A DNA stretch of 64,000 nt from Charina bottae (Eukaryota > Chordata > Lepidosauria > Squamata > Charinaidae), in contig JALMGJ010000016.1 in NCBI GenBank assembly GCA_023362775.1, positions 1,619,001-1,683,000 on the forward strand, written 5' to 3'. Each line of letters starts with the position of its first letter. Positions within the stretch are counted from its first letter, which is position 1. The translations under genes and the position numbers were made by a program. Under the pieces are notes generated by a model that saw only the letters and a list, made by a program, of their open reading frames with translations, had not been told where the DNA came from and ran no database searches. Positions 33,828-46,969 of this stretch are shown here, in pieces.

Positions 33828-36674
33828 TTATTTGTTCAGTCGTTTCCGACTCTTCGTGACTTCATGGACCAGTCTACGCCAGAGCTTTCTGTCGGCCGTC
33901 ACCATCCCCAGCTCCCCAATGGCTGAGTCCGTCACCTCCAGAATACCATCCATCAATCTTGCCCTTGGTCGGCCCCTCTTCCTTTTGCCTTCCACTTTTC
34001 CTAGCATCAGCTACTTCTCCAGGGTATCCTGTCTTCTCATTATGTGGACAAAGTACTTCAGTTTTGCCTTTAATATCATTCCCTCAAGTGAGCAGTCTGG
34101 ATTTATTTCCTGGAGTATGGACTGGTTTGATCTTCTTGCAGTCCAAGGCACTCTCAGAATTTTCCTCCAACACCACAGTTCAAAAGCATCTATCTTCCTT
34201 CGCTCAGCCTTCCTTATGGTCCAGCTCTCACAGCCATAGGTTACTACAGGGAATACCATTGCTTTAACTATGCGGACCTTTGTTGTCAGTGTGATGTCTC
34301 TGCTCTTAACTATTTTATCAAGATTTGCCATTGCTCTCCTCCCAAGAAGTAGACGTCTTCTGATTTCCTAGCTGCAGTCAGCGTCTGCAGTAATCTTTGT
34401 GCCTAGAAATACAAAGTCTGTCACTGCCTCCACTTTTTCTCCCTCTATTTGCCAGTCATCAATCAAGCTCGTTGCCATAATCTTGGTTTTTTTGAGGTTT
34501 AACTGCAACCCAGCTTTTGCACTTTCTTCTTTCACCTTCGTCATAAGGCTCCTCAACTCCTCCTCGCTTTCAGCCATCAAAGTGGTATCATCTGCATATC
34601 TGAGATTGTTAATGTTTCTTCCAGCGATTTTAACTCCAGCCTTGGTTTCCTCAAGCCCAGCATGTCGCATGATGTGTTCTGCATACAGGTTGAATAGGTA
34701 GGGTGAGAGTATACAACCCTGCCGTACTCCTTTCCCAATCTTAAACCAGTCCGTTGTTCCATGCTCTGTTCTTACCGTTGCTACTTGGTCGTTATACAGA
34801 TTCCTCAGGAGGCAGACAAGATGACTTGGTATCCCGATACCACCAAGAACTTGCCACAATTTGTTATGATCCACACAGTCAAAGGCTTTAGAATAGTCAA
34901 TAAAACAGAAATAGATGTTTTTCTGAAATTCCCTGGCTTTCTCCATTATCCAGCGGATATTGGCAATTTGGTCTCTAGTTCCTCTGCCTTTTCTAAACCC
35001 AGCTTGTACATCTGGCAATTCTCGCTCCATGAATTGCTGGAGTCTACCTTGCAAGATCTTGAGCATTACCTTACTGGCATGTGAAATAAGTGCCACTGTT
35101 CGATAGTTTGAACATTCTTTAGTGCTTCCCTTTTTTGGTATGGGGATATAAGTTGATTTTTTCCAATCTGATGGCCATTCTTGTGTTTTCCAAATTTGCT
35201 GGCATATGGCATGCATCACCTTGACAGCATCATCTTGCAAGATTTTAAACAGTTCAGCTGGGATACCATCGTCTCCTGCTGCCTTGTTATTAGCAATGCT
35301 TCTTAAGGCCCATTCAACCTCACTCTTCAGGATGTCTGGCTCTAACTCAATGACCACACCGTCAAAGCTATCTCCAATATTATTATCCTTCCTATACAGT
35401 TCTTCCGTATATTCTTGCCACCTTTTCTTGATCTCTTCTGCTTCTGTTAGGTCCTTACCATCTTTGTTTTTGATCATACCCATTTTTGCCTGGAATTTTC
35501 CTCCAATGTTTCTAATTTTCTGGAAGAGGTCTCTTGTCCTTCCTATTCTATTGTCTTCTTCCACTTCCGCACATTGCTTGTTTAAAAATAATTCCTTATC
35601 TCTTCTGGGTAACCTCTGGAATTTTGCATTTAATTGGGCATATCTCCCCCTATCACTGTTGCCTTTTGCTTTCCTTCTTTCTTGGGCTACTTCCAGTGTT
35701 TCAGCAGACAGCCATCTTGCCTTCTTGGTTTTCTTTTTCTTTGGGACGTTTTTTGTTACCGCCTCCTCAACAATGTTGCGAACTTCTGTCCATAGTTCTT
35801 CTGGGACCCTATCTACTAAATCTAGTCCCTTAAATCTATTCTTCACCTCCACTGCATATTCCTTAGGAATATTAGTGAGCTTATATCTAACTGATCTGTG
35901 GGTCTTCCCTATTCTCTTTAGTCTGATTCTAAATTTTGCAATAAGAAGTTCGTGATCTGAACTACAGTCAGCTCCAGGTCTTGTTTTTACCGACTGTATA
36001 GATGTCCGCCACCTTTGGCTGCAAAGGATGTAGTCAATCTGATTTCGGTGTCGACCATCTGGTGAAGTCCATGTATAAAGTCGTCTTTTAGGTTGTTGGA
36101 AGAGAGTGTTTGTTATGCACAGTGAGTTGTCTTGGCAAAATTCTATCAGCCTATGTCCTGCTTCATTTTGTTCTCCCAGACCATGCTTGCCTGTAATTCC
36201 AGGTGTCGTCTGACTACCCACCTTAGCATTCCAGTCTCCTGTAATGAAAATAACATCTCTTTTTGGTGTATTATCTAGTAGGTGCTGCAGATCCTCATAG
36301 AACTGATCTACTTCTGCTTCTTCAGCATCTGTGGTTGGGGCGTATATTTGGATCACTGTGATGTTAAATGGCTTACCCTGAATTCGAATTGAGATCATTC
36401 TATCGTTTTTTGGATTGTATCCAAGCACTGCTTTAGCCACTTTATTATTAATTATGAAGGCTACTCCATTTCTTCTGTGGTCCTCTTGTCCACAGTAGTA
36501 GATCTGGTGGTCATCTGATGTGAAGTGGCCCATCCCAGTCCATTTCAGTTCACTGACACCTAAAATGTCTATATTTAATCTTGACATCTCACCAATAACC
36601 ACATCCAATTTGCCCTGGCTCATAGATCTTACATTCCAGGTTCCTATGGTGTGTTGATCTTTAGAACATCGGAT
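33828..36674 (-). pseudogene. Bov-B pol (APE endonuclease-reverse transcriptase), two TAG stops
   Basis: Enzyme for target-primed retrotransposition of Bov-B and, in trans, its SINEs. Minus-strand frame: endonuclease with TIGTWNVRSM, ISELKWTGMG-like VSELKWTGMG, VIQIYAPTTDAE, ITGDWNAKVGS, QIDYILCSQRW and SDHELLIAKF. RT follows with NKAAGDDGIPAELF, GFRKGRGTRDQIANI, FIDYSKAFDCVDH, GVRQGCILSPYLFN and YADD at 34,587-34,598. The C-terminal part contains YGCESWTIRKAE and RVPWTARRSNQSIL. TAG stops occur at 34,368-34,370 and 34,011-34,013; the same frame continues after each, ending with TAA at 33,828-33,830. About 949 codons, the expected length. The first stop leaves endonuclease and RT intact but removes about 180 residues. 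Confidence 0.95.
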
Positions 36675-36860
36675 TCATTGTTCACCACCAGCACCGTCGG
36701 CCGCTAGCCGTCCTTTCGGCTTTGAGCTAGCTGCGTCATCACATCTGGGGCTAGTTGAACGTATCCTCTGTTCCTCCCCAGTAGCATTTTGACCATCTTC
36801 CGACCTGGGAGTCCCATCTTCCGATGGTATACCGACATATCTCTGGTTGTACTGATCCAT
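36675..36860 (-). CDS. Bov-B upstream small ORF (ORF1-like)
   Basis: 61 codons on the minus strand from ATG at 36,858-36,860 to TGA at 36,675-36,677, rich in Ser, Glu and Gly with no known domain. It lies in the same frame as the main pol ORF; only its TGA separates them, and the pol frame is open directly after. RTE elements often have such a short first ORF. Whether it is made, and how pol is started, is not shown by the sequence: the first in-frame ATG of pol (36,621-36,623) lies inside the endonuclease domain, just after TWNVRS. Confidence 0.55.
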   Translation of the reverse strand: MDQYNQRYVGIPSEDGTPRSEDGQNATGEEQRIRSTSPRCDDAASSKPKGRLAADGAGGEQ

Positions 36861-37052
36861 TTAGTTTTCATGGCAAGAATACTGGGGTGGGTTGCCGTTA
36901 CCTTCCTCAGGGATCGTATTTAGTCTGACCTCTCTGCCACGACCTTCCCGTCTTGGGTGTCCCTTCACGGTTTAGCTCATGGTTTCATTGAGGTGCTCAA
37001 GCTCCAGCACCACGACAAGGTAACGATCTCCTTTGCTGGAGTCAGTAACCTT

Positions 37053-37174
37053 ACTGCAGATAAAAAAGAAAAATAGGATTATACCATATTTGTAACAATG
37101 CAGAATGACTAAACAACCAGGGGATAGAATACTGTACCATCTTAAACTAAGTACCTACATTCACCAAGGTTTTG

Positions 37175-37205
<31 letters not shown>

Positions 37206-38585
37206 TAATAATCTCTCAACATTTCTACAGTGAACCTTATTGTGGGGTAATTTATTGGCAAACATGGGAACCATTCTTTCACCCTGAAAATTCAAAATTC
37301 CAACATATGTTTTCCCTGATCAGAATTCTCTACCACTCCATCTTAAAATAACTATTCATTTGGCCCACATTTTTTCATAAATGGATCCTCTTTGTGACCT
37401 CCCAGACCTAAGATGGAGATTCAAACAGTTATACTTCAGATTTCATGCTTCTCTAAATGTTGCAAATAAAATATATTATTACATCTATTTTCAAACATCT
37501 GCAAAAATATGTATCTTAGAGAAACATATGTTAAAAAAAAGATATAATTAAATAAATATTTATTGGGGAAAGATATCTACCAAATATGTGCTACAAAATA
37601 AATAAAAATAAAATAATAAATGACTATTTTCTTTTTTTTTTAATTCCAATTTGATGCAGAATCTGATAAAATAGATTTTTGATTGAATATATGTGGAGAC
37701 TAATATGACCCATATATAGAATAATTCATGCATCCCAGTTCTAATTATATTTTCTAAGGGATGGGACATGGTATATGGTGGAATCTATCAAAAAATTCAG
37801 CCCCCTCTAGGGCCGAAATGTAAAAGTCAGCTCCCTTAATGTAATATCAGAATATTTTCAAGCTTTTTATTCTACAGATCCTTTCTGCTTTGGTACTGTG
37901 GTCTTCCTGTAGCTTCATCCATACTTCTCCATGGAATATAGTACACAGCAGATAGAAGTACTGTTGTTCCACTCCATGGATCATAATGAGCAAGACCTCT
38001 GCTTCAGGTCTATCAGAAGCTAATAATACGCTGAATTCACTGGCACCTGCATTTACTTCTCATTGTGTTGCTAAGATGTGCAGAACTAGTGTTGCCTATA
38101 TTTTCAGGGCAGTTGAAATAGACTCCTACAGTTCAGGCCTGCTGGGCTTATATGTGGAATCAGAGTATGTGCATTTGCACCTGCTGTTCAGCCTCACCAA
38201 CAGCTGCTTTCCAGTCTCAACAAAGCTGCCAGCATGCAAGCAAAGCATGTGCTCCACTGTTTGTCAATAACTAATTTTTTTGTATAGTTGAATCACACTA
38301 TCGAAAAAGTTGCATGCCAAAAAGTAATTCCCATGTGGGAGGTCTTTTGTTATCAATTATTGACACATTTATGATTTACTAAAGCATTTAACCCACTTAA
38401 AAAATACACCGAGACTCAAAGCGTATCTCACTAATAAATGTGTTTTTACATGTCTAAATGAGTACCTTGAAAGTGTTCAGCCTGGGCAATGTAGTATGTG
38501 ATTTCTTGCGTGCTCTCTGGACATGTTATAATGTTAGGAAAGGTGGAAGGAAAGTGAAGACGACAAGCAGCAGCAAGGGATTGGA
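37053..38585. other. Anonymous AT-rich DNA, one (TTTTG)n array
   Basis: Contains (TTTTG)n at 37,170-37,206. Otherwise no recognised gene or repeat family. Confidence 0.55.
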
Positions 38586-38589
38586 GAGC

Positions 38590-38845
38590 ATGATTGATGG
38601 CCCTTTCTGTTCCCCTCTGGGTTTATTTGTTTTAATTAATTATTTTTGCCATTGTCATTCTTTTCTTTTGTGCTTTTTTTTGTGTGTTTTTTGTATTCTT
38701 TAAATGTTTTTATAACTGTAAAGCACCCAGAGTCACTGGGAATCAGGTGGCATATAAATTTAATAAAGGCTTCTCCTCCTTCTCCTTCTCCTTCTCCTTC
38801 TCCTTCTCCTTCTCCTTCTCCTTCTCCTTCTCCTTCTCCTTCTCC
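38590..38845 (+). repeat. L2-like LINE 3' end with (TTCTCC)n tail
   Basis: Reads ctgtaaagcacccagagtcactgggaatcaggtggcatataaatttaataaa, the L2/CR1-type 3' end consensus. It is followed without a gap by about 12 copies of the hexamer ttctcc (38,771-38,845). Confidence 0.65.
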
Positions 38846-41800
38846 ATAATGGGTGCACCATTGGACGACTAAAGGACCAGACAGATCTTCCTGGAGAAAA
38901 TCTACTTGGTCAATAAAGTCAACACTAACTTTGTGGGACATAATCAATCAATCAACCAATCAATCAGTGGAAGTGGTGGTACAAGGTAGTACTTTCTAGA
39001 GCTTAAGTGTCTTTAGGAGGTTGGGCAGTGCAAGGTACTTGCTCTGTGCCTTGTTGAGATTTACCATTTCAAGATGTTTTCTGCTGCTTTAAGGCTAACT
39101 TCCAGCTGTTAGAAATGCCAGAGGTACCAATATAAGTGACACAATGCAACACAGTAGCTTCATTTAGAAGAAGGGAGCCACAGTGCCTTGAAAAGAAGCT
39201 TTGGAGTACTGCATATAAAAAAAAATTGAAACAAATCATGCTTTTAAAGTTCTAACCAGCCCTACTAAACAGAATCTGCAGAGAATGCAAGGCTGCAAAA
39301 CTAAAGCCTTACTGAATGGCTACAGCAACTTAAAGCATCTTTTCATCTGGTATATTCTAGATGTCTTAGACTGAAACTCTTACAGAACATATTCTTTGCC
39401 TGCACTGGGTAGGAAATATAAGAATCGCAAGACAACATACAGTAGCTGGAATATACTGAAGGTTCACAATTGTCTTAGAACATACCACGTTTCATGCCAC
39501 TGTGAATACCCACCATCCCTCCCTCAAAAACACAAAGGAACACACACACACACACACACACACACTCCTAATCTAAAGACTGATGTAACATTTTATTTAT
39601 GGAAACATTCAGAAACTTACCTCATGAAAGCATGGATATCTGCATCAGTATAAATCTGACCCATTATACTGTTCACATTAATAGGACTATATTCTGCTCA
39701 CTTTACAGAGGATTTTGCTATAGATTCATTTGAAAATCTGCATCTTTTTGTTTGCAATTTTCCTTAACTTACAGAGCTTTTGTTAAATAAAAAGGTGGAA
39801 AATGGAAAAGTAAATCATTTATATTTGAAAAGCCTGTACCAGTAAAAGTTACTTAATGAACAAACACAATTGAGAAATTTGCATTCAAAAAGGTTCCTCA
39901 TTTAAAGCACTATACATGAAGTAAGCTGCCTATAAGCACAACAATTCTGTCAGGGGACAATGAGAGCTGAGAATGGCTATTGATACAACTGGATTCCAAT
40001 GAAATCAATAAAATCTATACATGAATTACATATCAGATACAGAGTAGATTCTGAAAGAAAAGAGAATGTTCCAAAGAAATAGGAATGAGAATAATTTAGT
40101 TGCTTTTTTTCTGCTTTAGTATTTTAAATGTCATCTTCAGAAATCTTTTGTACAATTCATTTCTCTTTTCTCCCCTCTTTTATAACCTCATAGGAAAATA
40201 TTTCTGAAGAAAATTCTAGCTTGGGAAGCCATTTTTGTAAATGGCAGCACTGTAGTCACTGCCTGGACTCATCATGTGATTTGCATTTGAGATCTATAAA
40301 TGAACTTAACAAAACATCTGGTAGCAGAGTTCACAAATACTTTGGCTGTACTGCAGTTCAGAATAAAAACATTTGTTTCAAAAAGTCTTGGTTGCTGATT
40401 TAGAAGCAGCACAGATAAGCACACATAGTAGTAAACTTGGTACTAACCTTTGCAAATAAAGTGTATCTTGATTACCTGGAAACATAAGTATGCCCTAGCA
40501 GCATGCATTGTACCAAAAGGCGTGCAGGCCTAACTTAATGAAAACAGTGTGACATGTTAAAAACTTGTACTGTCATAGAAATTCTCTTTGGTAAACATGA
40601 ATTATTTAGAGTTCAGAGCACACACAATGAATGGCACCACCATGCCAGTTTGTGGCCCAAACTGCACTCAAAGATGGTAGAATGGTATTCAACATACAAA
40701 TTTATTATTTATTCAATTATTTACCTCCAGCGACAGAAATAATAATATAATAATAAATAATAATCCCATCCTGTATGTCCTCTGCCTGCCCACACACATG
40801 GAAATATGATATTCAGGCAATGTGATATACCTAACCATAAAGATGCCAAAATGATGTAATGTGTGCTGTGAAATCACCCCACAAGCATTGCCCTTTCATA
40901 TTTGCATTGTGAGTTGCACGCAAGTATGCAAGAGGCAGAGTTTTCATTGTGAGGTTGCACAGACATTTTGCTACTTACAAAACTGTCACATGGAAAGGTT
41001 ACCTTCCTTTTGTTGTGTTCATCTTTTGAGTCTGCATCCCTTCATTTGCTTCTGATTCTGGAAATTCTAGTTTATTTGTGCATAGAAACTAACTGATACA
41101 TAGCAGGAGGCCATTTTATCTAGGGATTATAGGAGCCATCCTGACACATCTGGACAGTTAGGGAAAACTTGTTTACTGGATCGGGAACATGTGCAAATCC
41201 AGATGTCCCCAGCAATGTTTGGATATAAAACATATTGTACTGTGAGATAAATACAGTATTATTGAGCTAGTGATTTTTCTCTGTAGAATCATGGAATTGT
41301 CAAATTATCTATGCATGTATCATATCTACTTGGAGGAGAAAAACACTGGGGATCAAAATCAATGTCATGGAAAAATTAGCAATAGAACTTTCTCATTTCT
41401 ATGCAGTGCAAAAACACATACATATGAGGTTACAGCAGACTATTTTAATTACAAGAAATACGCTAATAATGATAACATTTTACTCCCTGTGTTAATTTAA
41501 GGAAGGTAAAATAAAATTAGAGACCCAACTAAAACCAATTGAATGGAATAAAATTTGCTGATCAATTCTACCTGAGTAATGAGTGGGAATCTTGCCTCAT
41601 ATCTTTTTATCGAGTTTGGTGATATTTGAGATCAGTAACCAGAATATCCTAGGAGACTGAAACATTTTCCCAATAGGGAGAATATCAGATGTAAACCTTT
41701 GAATCAAAATTGACCCATCAATTCTATTTAAACAGAAGGACACTGCTGGCAGATGATACATCACACTGGAAGAGGTGCAGGACTGTAAGTGAGTAAGCCT

Positions 41801-43985
41801 CTGATTTGTTTCTCTGTTTGGTGTTCTGATTCTACTGGAGAGTAGACTAATGTTTGTTTTACACACATACATGAGTGTTCCCCACAGCAAGTTTTCCACT
41901 TGATTTTCTTCCTAAGTACCACCAGTTCTTTAGAAGAACAATCTGACAGAATGGAGTCACTTCCCTGAGCAGCGTGAGACATCTCCATGGCTTTACATTA
42001 ATAGAAAATTTCTGAAAGACATTTCGGCTATATTTATTTCTCAGATGAGTACTCTACTAGAAAATTATGACATCCCAAAGCAACATTTTGTTTTTCAATC
42101 TAAGAAGCTCACCTCTCTAGGGGAAAATGCTGCCCTCTCTCAGGAAGGTTCAAGTAGTTCAAGGGAAAATGAATAGAAATTGAATGTCTTCGTCCCTTCC
42201 TTCTTTCCTTGCTTGACAACTCAGCGTGATCACAAAATAAAATCAAGCAGAAGTACTTGTTTGTCACTGGTTTCATTTCCATTTGCCAAAATGGATATGA
42301 GCCAAAAATAAATGAACATGCTGTCAAAATATATTATTTTAAACATGTCTTTACTGAAGATGGGTACAACCACAATGGTTTGGTGCTTCTAAACATCCTC
42401 CTTTACTGTTTTGTATGGTTTCAGTCCCCTACCCCACGCCATTAAGCTAAGAAGCTATATTACAGAAAGGGAAGGAGAATATTGGGGTTGAAAGGTAAAC
42501 TCAAAGAGACTGGATATGCAGCATTCTTTCACCAGCCTTCACCACAGATTAGAAAAAAACATAGTCTTCCTGTCAACTCCTCATCCTATCATCACACACA
42601 TTTGCTAACAGGCATTCTTTCTTTAACTACATTAATCAGGGGATCAGTCCCAGAGTGCTCAGTGAGATGTATGCCAGTAAAAATAAATGTGTTCAATGGC
42701 AGCTTAATAAACCAGTTTAGGACAGCAGGCTTAAGATGCAATCCTAATTATATGAAGGCTAAACAAATGCATAGTATGTAGCTGACTTAACATTGTTTCT
42801 TTACTGGTAAGTTGGAAGTTGCTGCTTTACAGGTAAGCCTAACCTTGATTGAGATTATTTATAAATGGGCATGTGGCAGGTACATATTCCTTCCTGCCTG
42901 CTCCCTTATTTCAACAAATACACCCTGTGTGCATGTAAGAAAATTAGTGGGTTTCTTTTAACCAAAAAAACTCAGTAGCACCAATGAAGTTTTAAAAAAG
43001 ATACACTGGTGAGTAGTGGTTGTGGGTTTTGCCAAACTAAAGGCCTTGGGTGAAAGATTTTTCTCCAATGCATTTTGGCAGCTGGAGAGGGTCCACAAAG
43101 GGGGAGGGACAGCCACTGTGGGCATGGCAATGATATGATATTATCAGAAGGGTCAACTGTAGGAATTTTAGCCCATTTTATAGGTATACTAAACTTACTG
43201 GAAGTTTAGCTCACTCATTCCTTTAGCTTCCCACTAAATGTAGGTGGGAAATTATTTTAATCATGTTTGGATATTTGCTGCCGAACTTTATCCATCTATT
43301 GGAAATTTTGCAAGTTGCCATTAAATCAAAGGAACTATGGTAGGCCAGCTGCACACTGAGCATTTAACTTCCCCAAGAGTAAGTATTCCTTAACACTATG
43401 GAATCTTAACCCTATGGAATTCATTTCTGGGTTGACACGTATAGGATTGCACTGATAATATTAAGACCTAAGCTTCCAATTGTACATGAAGATAATTTTC
43501 ATTCAAGCTTTGTCTCTGTCCTTTCATATCTTGGAAGTGTGAAACTATCTGGTATTAGCCTATGCTCTTGCATATGAAATAGGCCAGGGGTTATCTGCAT
43601 GTTAGTACCTCAGCCAGTTATTAATAGATCTAAAGCTGGACAGTTGTGTGCTTTACATAAATGTATTGATTGAAAGAGCAGTTTGGGACATCTGTGTTAA
43701 AATGTTCATTCCAGTGGGCCATGACTGCTGTTTCAGCTGAATGGCAAACTTAATGTATATATATGAAGTTAATATTGTTTATATAATAAGGTGCTAACAT
43801 TTATACAACAAACGTTGAATATGGAACCAAAGGCTGGGTTCTTTTACATGATAAAGTACAGCCTACACATCTGCCTAGAACACTCTGAAGGGAAACAGCT
43901 GTTGTGAACACTACTAGAATTCACTACAAAAGGAATAGACCATATAGTAGCATATCTTTGGTACTAAATGGGATTCAGGAAGGGG
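38846..43985. other. Anonymous DNA
   Basis: Contains (CA)n at 39,539-39,565. I see no exon-like, RNA or element structure I can name in the rest. Confidence 0.5.
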
Positions 43986-44009
43986 TCTTATCAGTGCCTC
44001 TTGGATATG

Positions 44010-44072
44010 CTGCAGACAGAACCTGTATCTTCTGCATGCAAAGCAGGTATTCTGTAGCTGAGCTGCAAGATT
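44010..44072 (-). repeat. tRNA-Ala-like SINE head fragment
   Basis: Plus text agaacctgtatcttctgcatgcaaagcaggtattctgtagctgagct is the reverse of a tRNA-Ala(TGC)-like D-arm, anticodon and T-arm (tttgcatgcaga, with anticodon TGC). It is degenerate, so a SINE relic or tRNA pseudogene, not a functional tRNA. Confidence 0.5.
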
Positions 44073-44498
44073 AAAACACAATTTATAAAAACAATGATTA
44101 TGAACATTAGGCAATTATCTTCTCAGCAATGTTTTCACTTTAGGACTTATTCTTAAGAGATCAAACACACAAGATGTCATATAAAACTCATTTGCTACCA
44201 GGGTAGTTATAACCTTATTGAGTATTCTGTCACTGGTAGCCTTTTTTGAGAAAAGATTTTCTCTTCAAAAATGTGACCTATTCGTCTCCGAAGCCTGCCA
44301 TTTGCTTGGTAGCTCTTGTTACCTGGATATATCTCCATTTACAGGGCACAAAGGTTAACTGGCAAAAATAAATTAATTTTGTTTTGTCTGAAAAAGAGAA
44401 GGCAGTAGTTTATGAGAAAAAAAAAAACATCAAATAGCCAAAGCTACTGAGTGCTAAATGGTACAAACTGTATTATTGATAAAATTAATTGTATGAAG

Positions 44499-44593
44499 CA
44501 AACCAAACCAAACCAAACCAAACCAAACCAAACCAAACCAAACCAAACCAAACCCCAACTCCTCCAACTCCTCCAACTCCTCCTCCTCCTCCT
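44499..44593. repeat. (AAACC)n then (CTCCAA)/(TCC)n
   Basis: About 11 AAACC units, followed by three CTCCAA-type units and a TCC run. Confidence 0.92.
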
Positions 44594-44924
44594 GGCATTA
44601 CTATTAAAGACACACATTTAAGAGGATAGTAAGAAGGATGCACCTATTTTTATCATGTTCCTATTTTATTTGCTATGAAGGAGAATCAGACTCTTCTGTC
44701 CTCCCTTAACAATATGCAATTGAAGAGTACTTTGAAAGAAAACCACCAAGCAGGAAATGTATACAGCCAGATAATGTAAAGACAAAAAGCATCAGTGCCA
44801 CTATCTTTTTCTGACCCCAGCTGGGTTACAAGTTGAATGAAACAGGGCCATAGATGGGATAAAGTTGGTGACCTGATTGAAAGGAAGCTGCCTTTGCAGG
44901 TTGTTGAAATCAGCTCAGTCTAAG

Positions 44925-45028
44925 CAAGCAATGGCAAACCACTTCTGAAATCTTGCCAAGAAAACTGCACGGACTTATCCAGGCAATCGCCCGGAGTCAA
45001 CACTGACTCGAAGGAACAAACACACACA
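44925..45028 (+). repeat. SINE 3' fragment with RTE-like tail
   Basis: Reads caatggcaaaccacttctgaaatcttgccaagaaaactgcacgg and ends agtcaacactgactcgaaggaacaaacacaca. This matches the tails of the copies at 48.5 and 57.4 kb. Confidence 0.65.
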
Positions 45029-45029
45029 C

Positions 45030-46315
45030 TAGACTATTGGGCTACAAATACAGTATCTGGAGAACCACTTGGTGGCAACCAAGAATTAGCATTATTTTTT
45101 TGTATCTGTCTGGATTTTTGCAAGCCATTTCAAGAAGTTGTAGCTTGAAAGTATATGTTACAGAAAACACGCCCATGTACATATTCAGGGTTTTGTGTGA
45201 GAGATATATGCTTGTTGCTAATACAGCAAAAGTTCTTAGACCTCCTCTCAGGGAGATGCACAAGTTCCATCCTTTTCATAAGACTCGAGGCAATCATTTT
45301 AAAGCTACTCTCCAGAGGTAAATGGTGACAGGGTCAGGTTGCCTAAACTTAGACAGGAAGGCAGATTCAGGGGCAAGGTTGAAAATAGCATTGAATGTGT
45401 CAGGTTGATTATTTTTTCTTAATTAATCCCTCCACTCTATTCAATCAAACTTCTAGGGGGGGGGGGGGGGAAGCAGCTGCTGCTGTCACAGGTGAAAATG
45501 GCAGAGGAAAGCAAAAGAAGGTCAAGAATTCCTGCCCAAAGTTTCAAAAGCAGAACTTTCTGCCCACCTTTAGGCAGCAACAATGCATAGGCCCAAATGT
45601 ATCCACTTCTTCAGAAGATGAACATGCTCTAATTATGAGGCAATTTATCCAGTGTTAAATGAAACCTGCTTCTGAGAGCCATGCACAGACCTGCTCTATA
45701 TTTGGAAAATTGAAATAAACAGCAGTGCAAACATTCTAAAATCTGCTGCTGAAGAAATCATCCTCCATCTCCTCTTTGTACTTCTTGTACATCCAGAGAT
45801 GGCCCAAAATATTTTTTGTGAGATTAAATTGCCTCATTTTATAAAGAAAAGGCAAACCGCCTGAGAATTAAAGTCTTACTTTCATACAAGCAATGAGGTA
45901 ATGTCAACCCCTATCCCTGAGGACCAGCAGAGATTTAAAGAAGTAGAGATTTAGAGAGCACAGGGATGGTCTTCTGAGAACATCTGTCCTGTTACAACTT
46001 GCTATTGCCCTTCAGCCCCAAGCATCTATCACCTTTGACAGTTGCCTCGCTCTGCCTAATGAGTGGGTTGACCTTATCTACAAAAGTTGGTATCAGAAAA
46101 TGCATGCCAATATTTGAATTGCAAGTGTCCATTATGTTGGCTGCCATTTTGGAGAAATCTGCAGCAATGACAACAACACATTGTTCATTTGTAATTACCT
46201 GGCGTTACTAAAAAAAAAAGGGAAGAAAAAGAAAAAAGACTGCTGTTTGGGCCAGCAGCTTTCCTAATATTACTTCCTCTTTAGTAGCACTAGTTTATGT
46301 AGCCTGAAAAGAGAT
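45030..46315. other. Anonymous DNA with a 15-G run
   Basis: G-run at 45,456-45,470. An 87-codon open frame overlaps it (Gly/Ala run) but has no other support. Confidence 0.5.
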
Positions 46316-46414
46316 ATTTAGAGCAGGGCTTTCCAAACTTTTCATGTTGGTGACACGCCTTTTAGCCATGCATAATTTCGTGACACACTAATGAGGAGTC
46401 CCTGCACCCCGGCC

Positions 46415-46482
46415 CACGTGATTGGCTGCTGGCTCCAAACCCCGCCCCCAGTCCACGTGATTGGCCAGTGGGTGACTCAGCA
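46415..46482 (+). promoter_or_regulatory. Promoter-motif cluster inside the hAT cargo
   Basis: Two copies of cacgtgattgg (E-box joined to an inverted CCAAT box; near 46,416 and 46,454), GC-boxes (ccccgcccccag), and tgactcagca at 46,473-46,482, which fits the ARE/MARE consensus TGACnnnGCA. Motif matches are read directly; activity is inferred. Confidence 0.5.
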
Positions 46483-46969
46483 TCGCTCCTTCCAGCGGGC
46501 GCTCCAAGCCCAGCTGTTCAGCCATCGATCAAGGATTGATCAGGCCCTGGGGCAGGGCTGGCCGAGGGGCTCAGAGGGGAAGAGGGAAGACAGGTCCCTG
46601 TTGCCTGAGACATCCTCAGGCATCCTCCCCCCTCCCCCCGCAATATGGCAGCAATAACAACCACAGCGACCACCACCTGCCGCGAAGTCTCTGGCAGAAA
46701 CGAATCCAAGTGCGGAATGCTCTTCTGGAGAGTGGAAAGTGCAGGATCCCCGCTCTTTCTTGGGGCTTTCCTTCTCTTTCGGGCCCTGCCAAGGCACTCC
46801 TCGTGCCACACTCCCGCCAGCGGCTCCTCTCCTGCCCCGTCCCCGCTGCCCGCGCTGGGTCTCCCCGGAGCGCCGGGAGCCCGCTCGTCGGGCCAGAGCT
46901 GGCGGCAGGCTCCCTCGGCTCCGCCCCAGCTCAGCTCTCATGGGTCGCGGGCTGCGCATCAGACCGCCG

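Larger units (their letters stand above)
33817..37041 (-). mobile_element. Full-length Bov-B (RTE) LINE with 11-bp target duplication
   Basis: A 3.2-kb Bov-B element on the minus strand between perfect copies of tcagtaacctt (33,806-33,816 and 37,042-37,052). The 5' UTR and a small upstream frame lead into a single large pol frame. The 3' end reads agagtcggaaacgactgaacaaataaacaacaacaaaaa, the classic Bov-B tail. The intact duplication and length near the family's 3.2 kb imply a complete insertion. Three stop codons and no frameshifts separate it from a continuous frame. Plus-strand open frames in this interval, up to 249 codons, are antisense shadows. Confidence 0.96.

Noticed and set aside
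35206..35955. 249-codon plus-strand open frame
   Set aside because: It lies fully antisense to the Bov-B pol and has no domain; it is a shadow frame.
38636..38947. Glu-Gly repeat frame
   Set aside because: Translation of the (TTCTCC)n array on the opposite strand.
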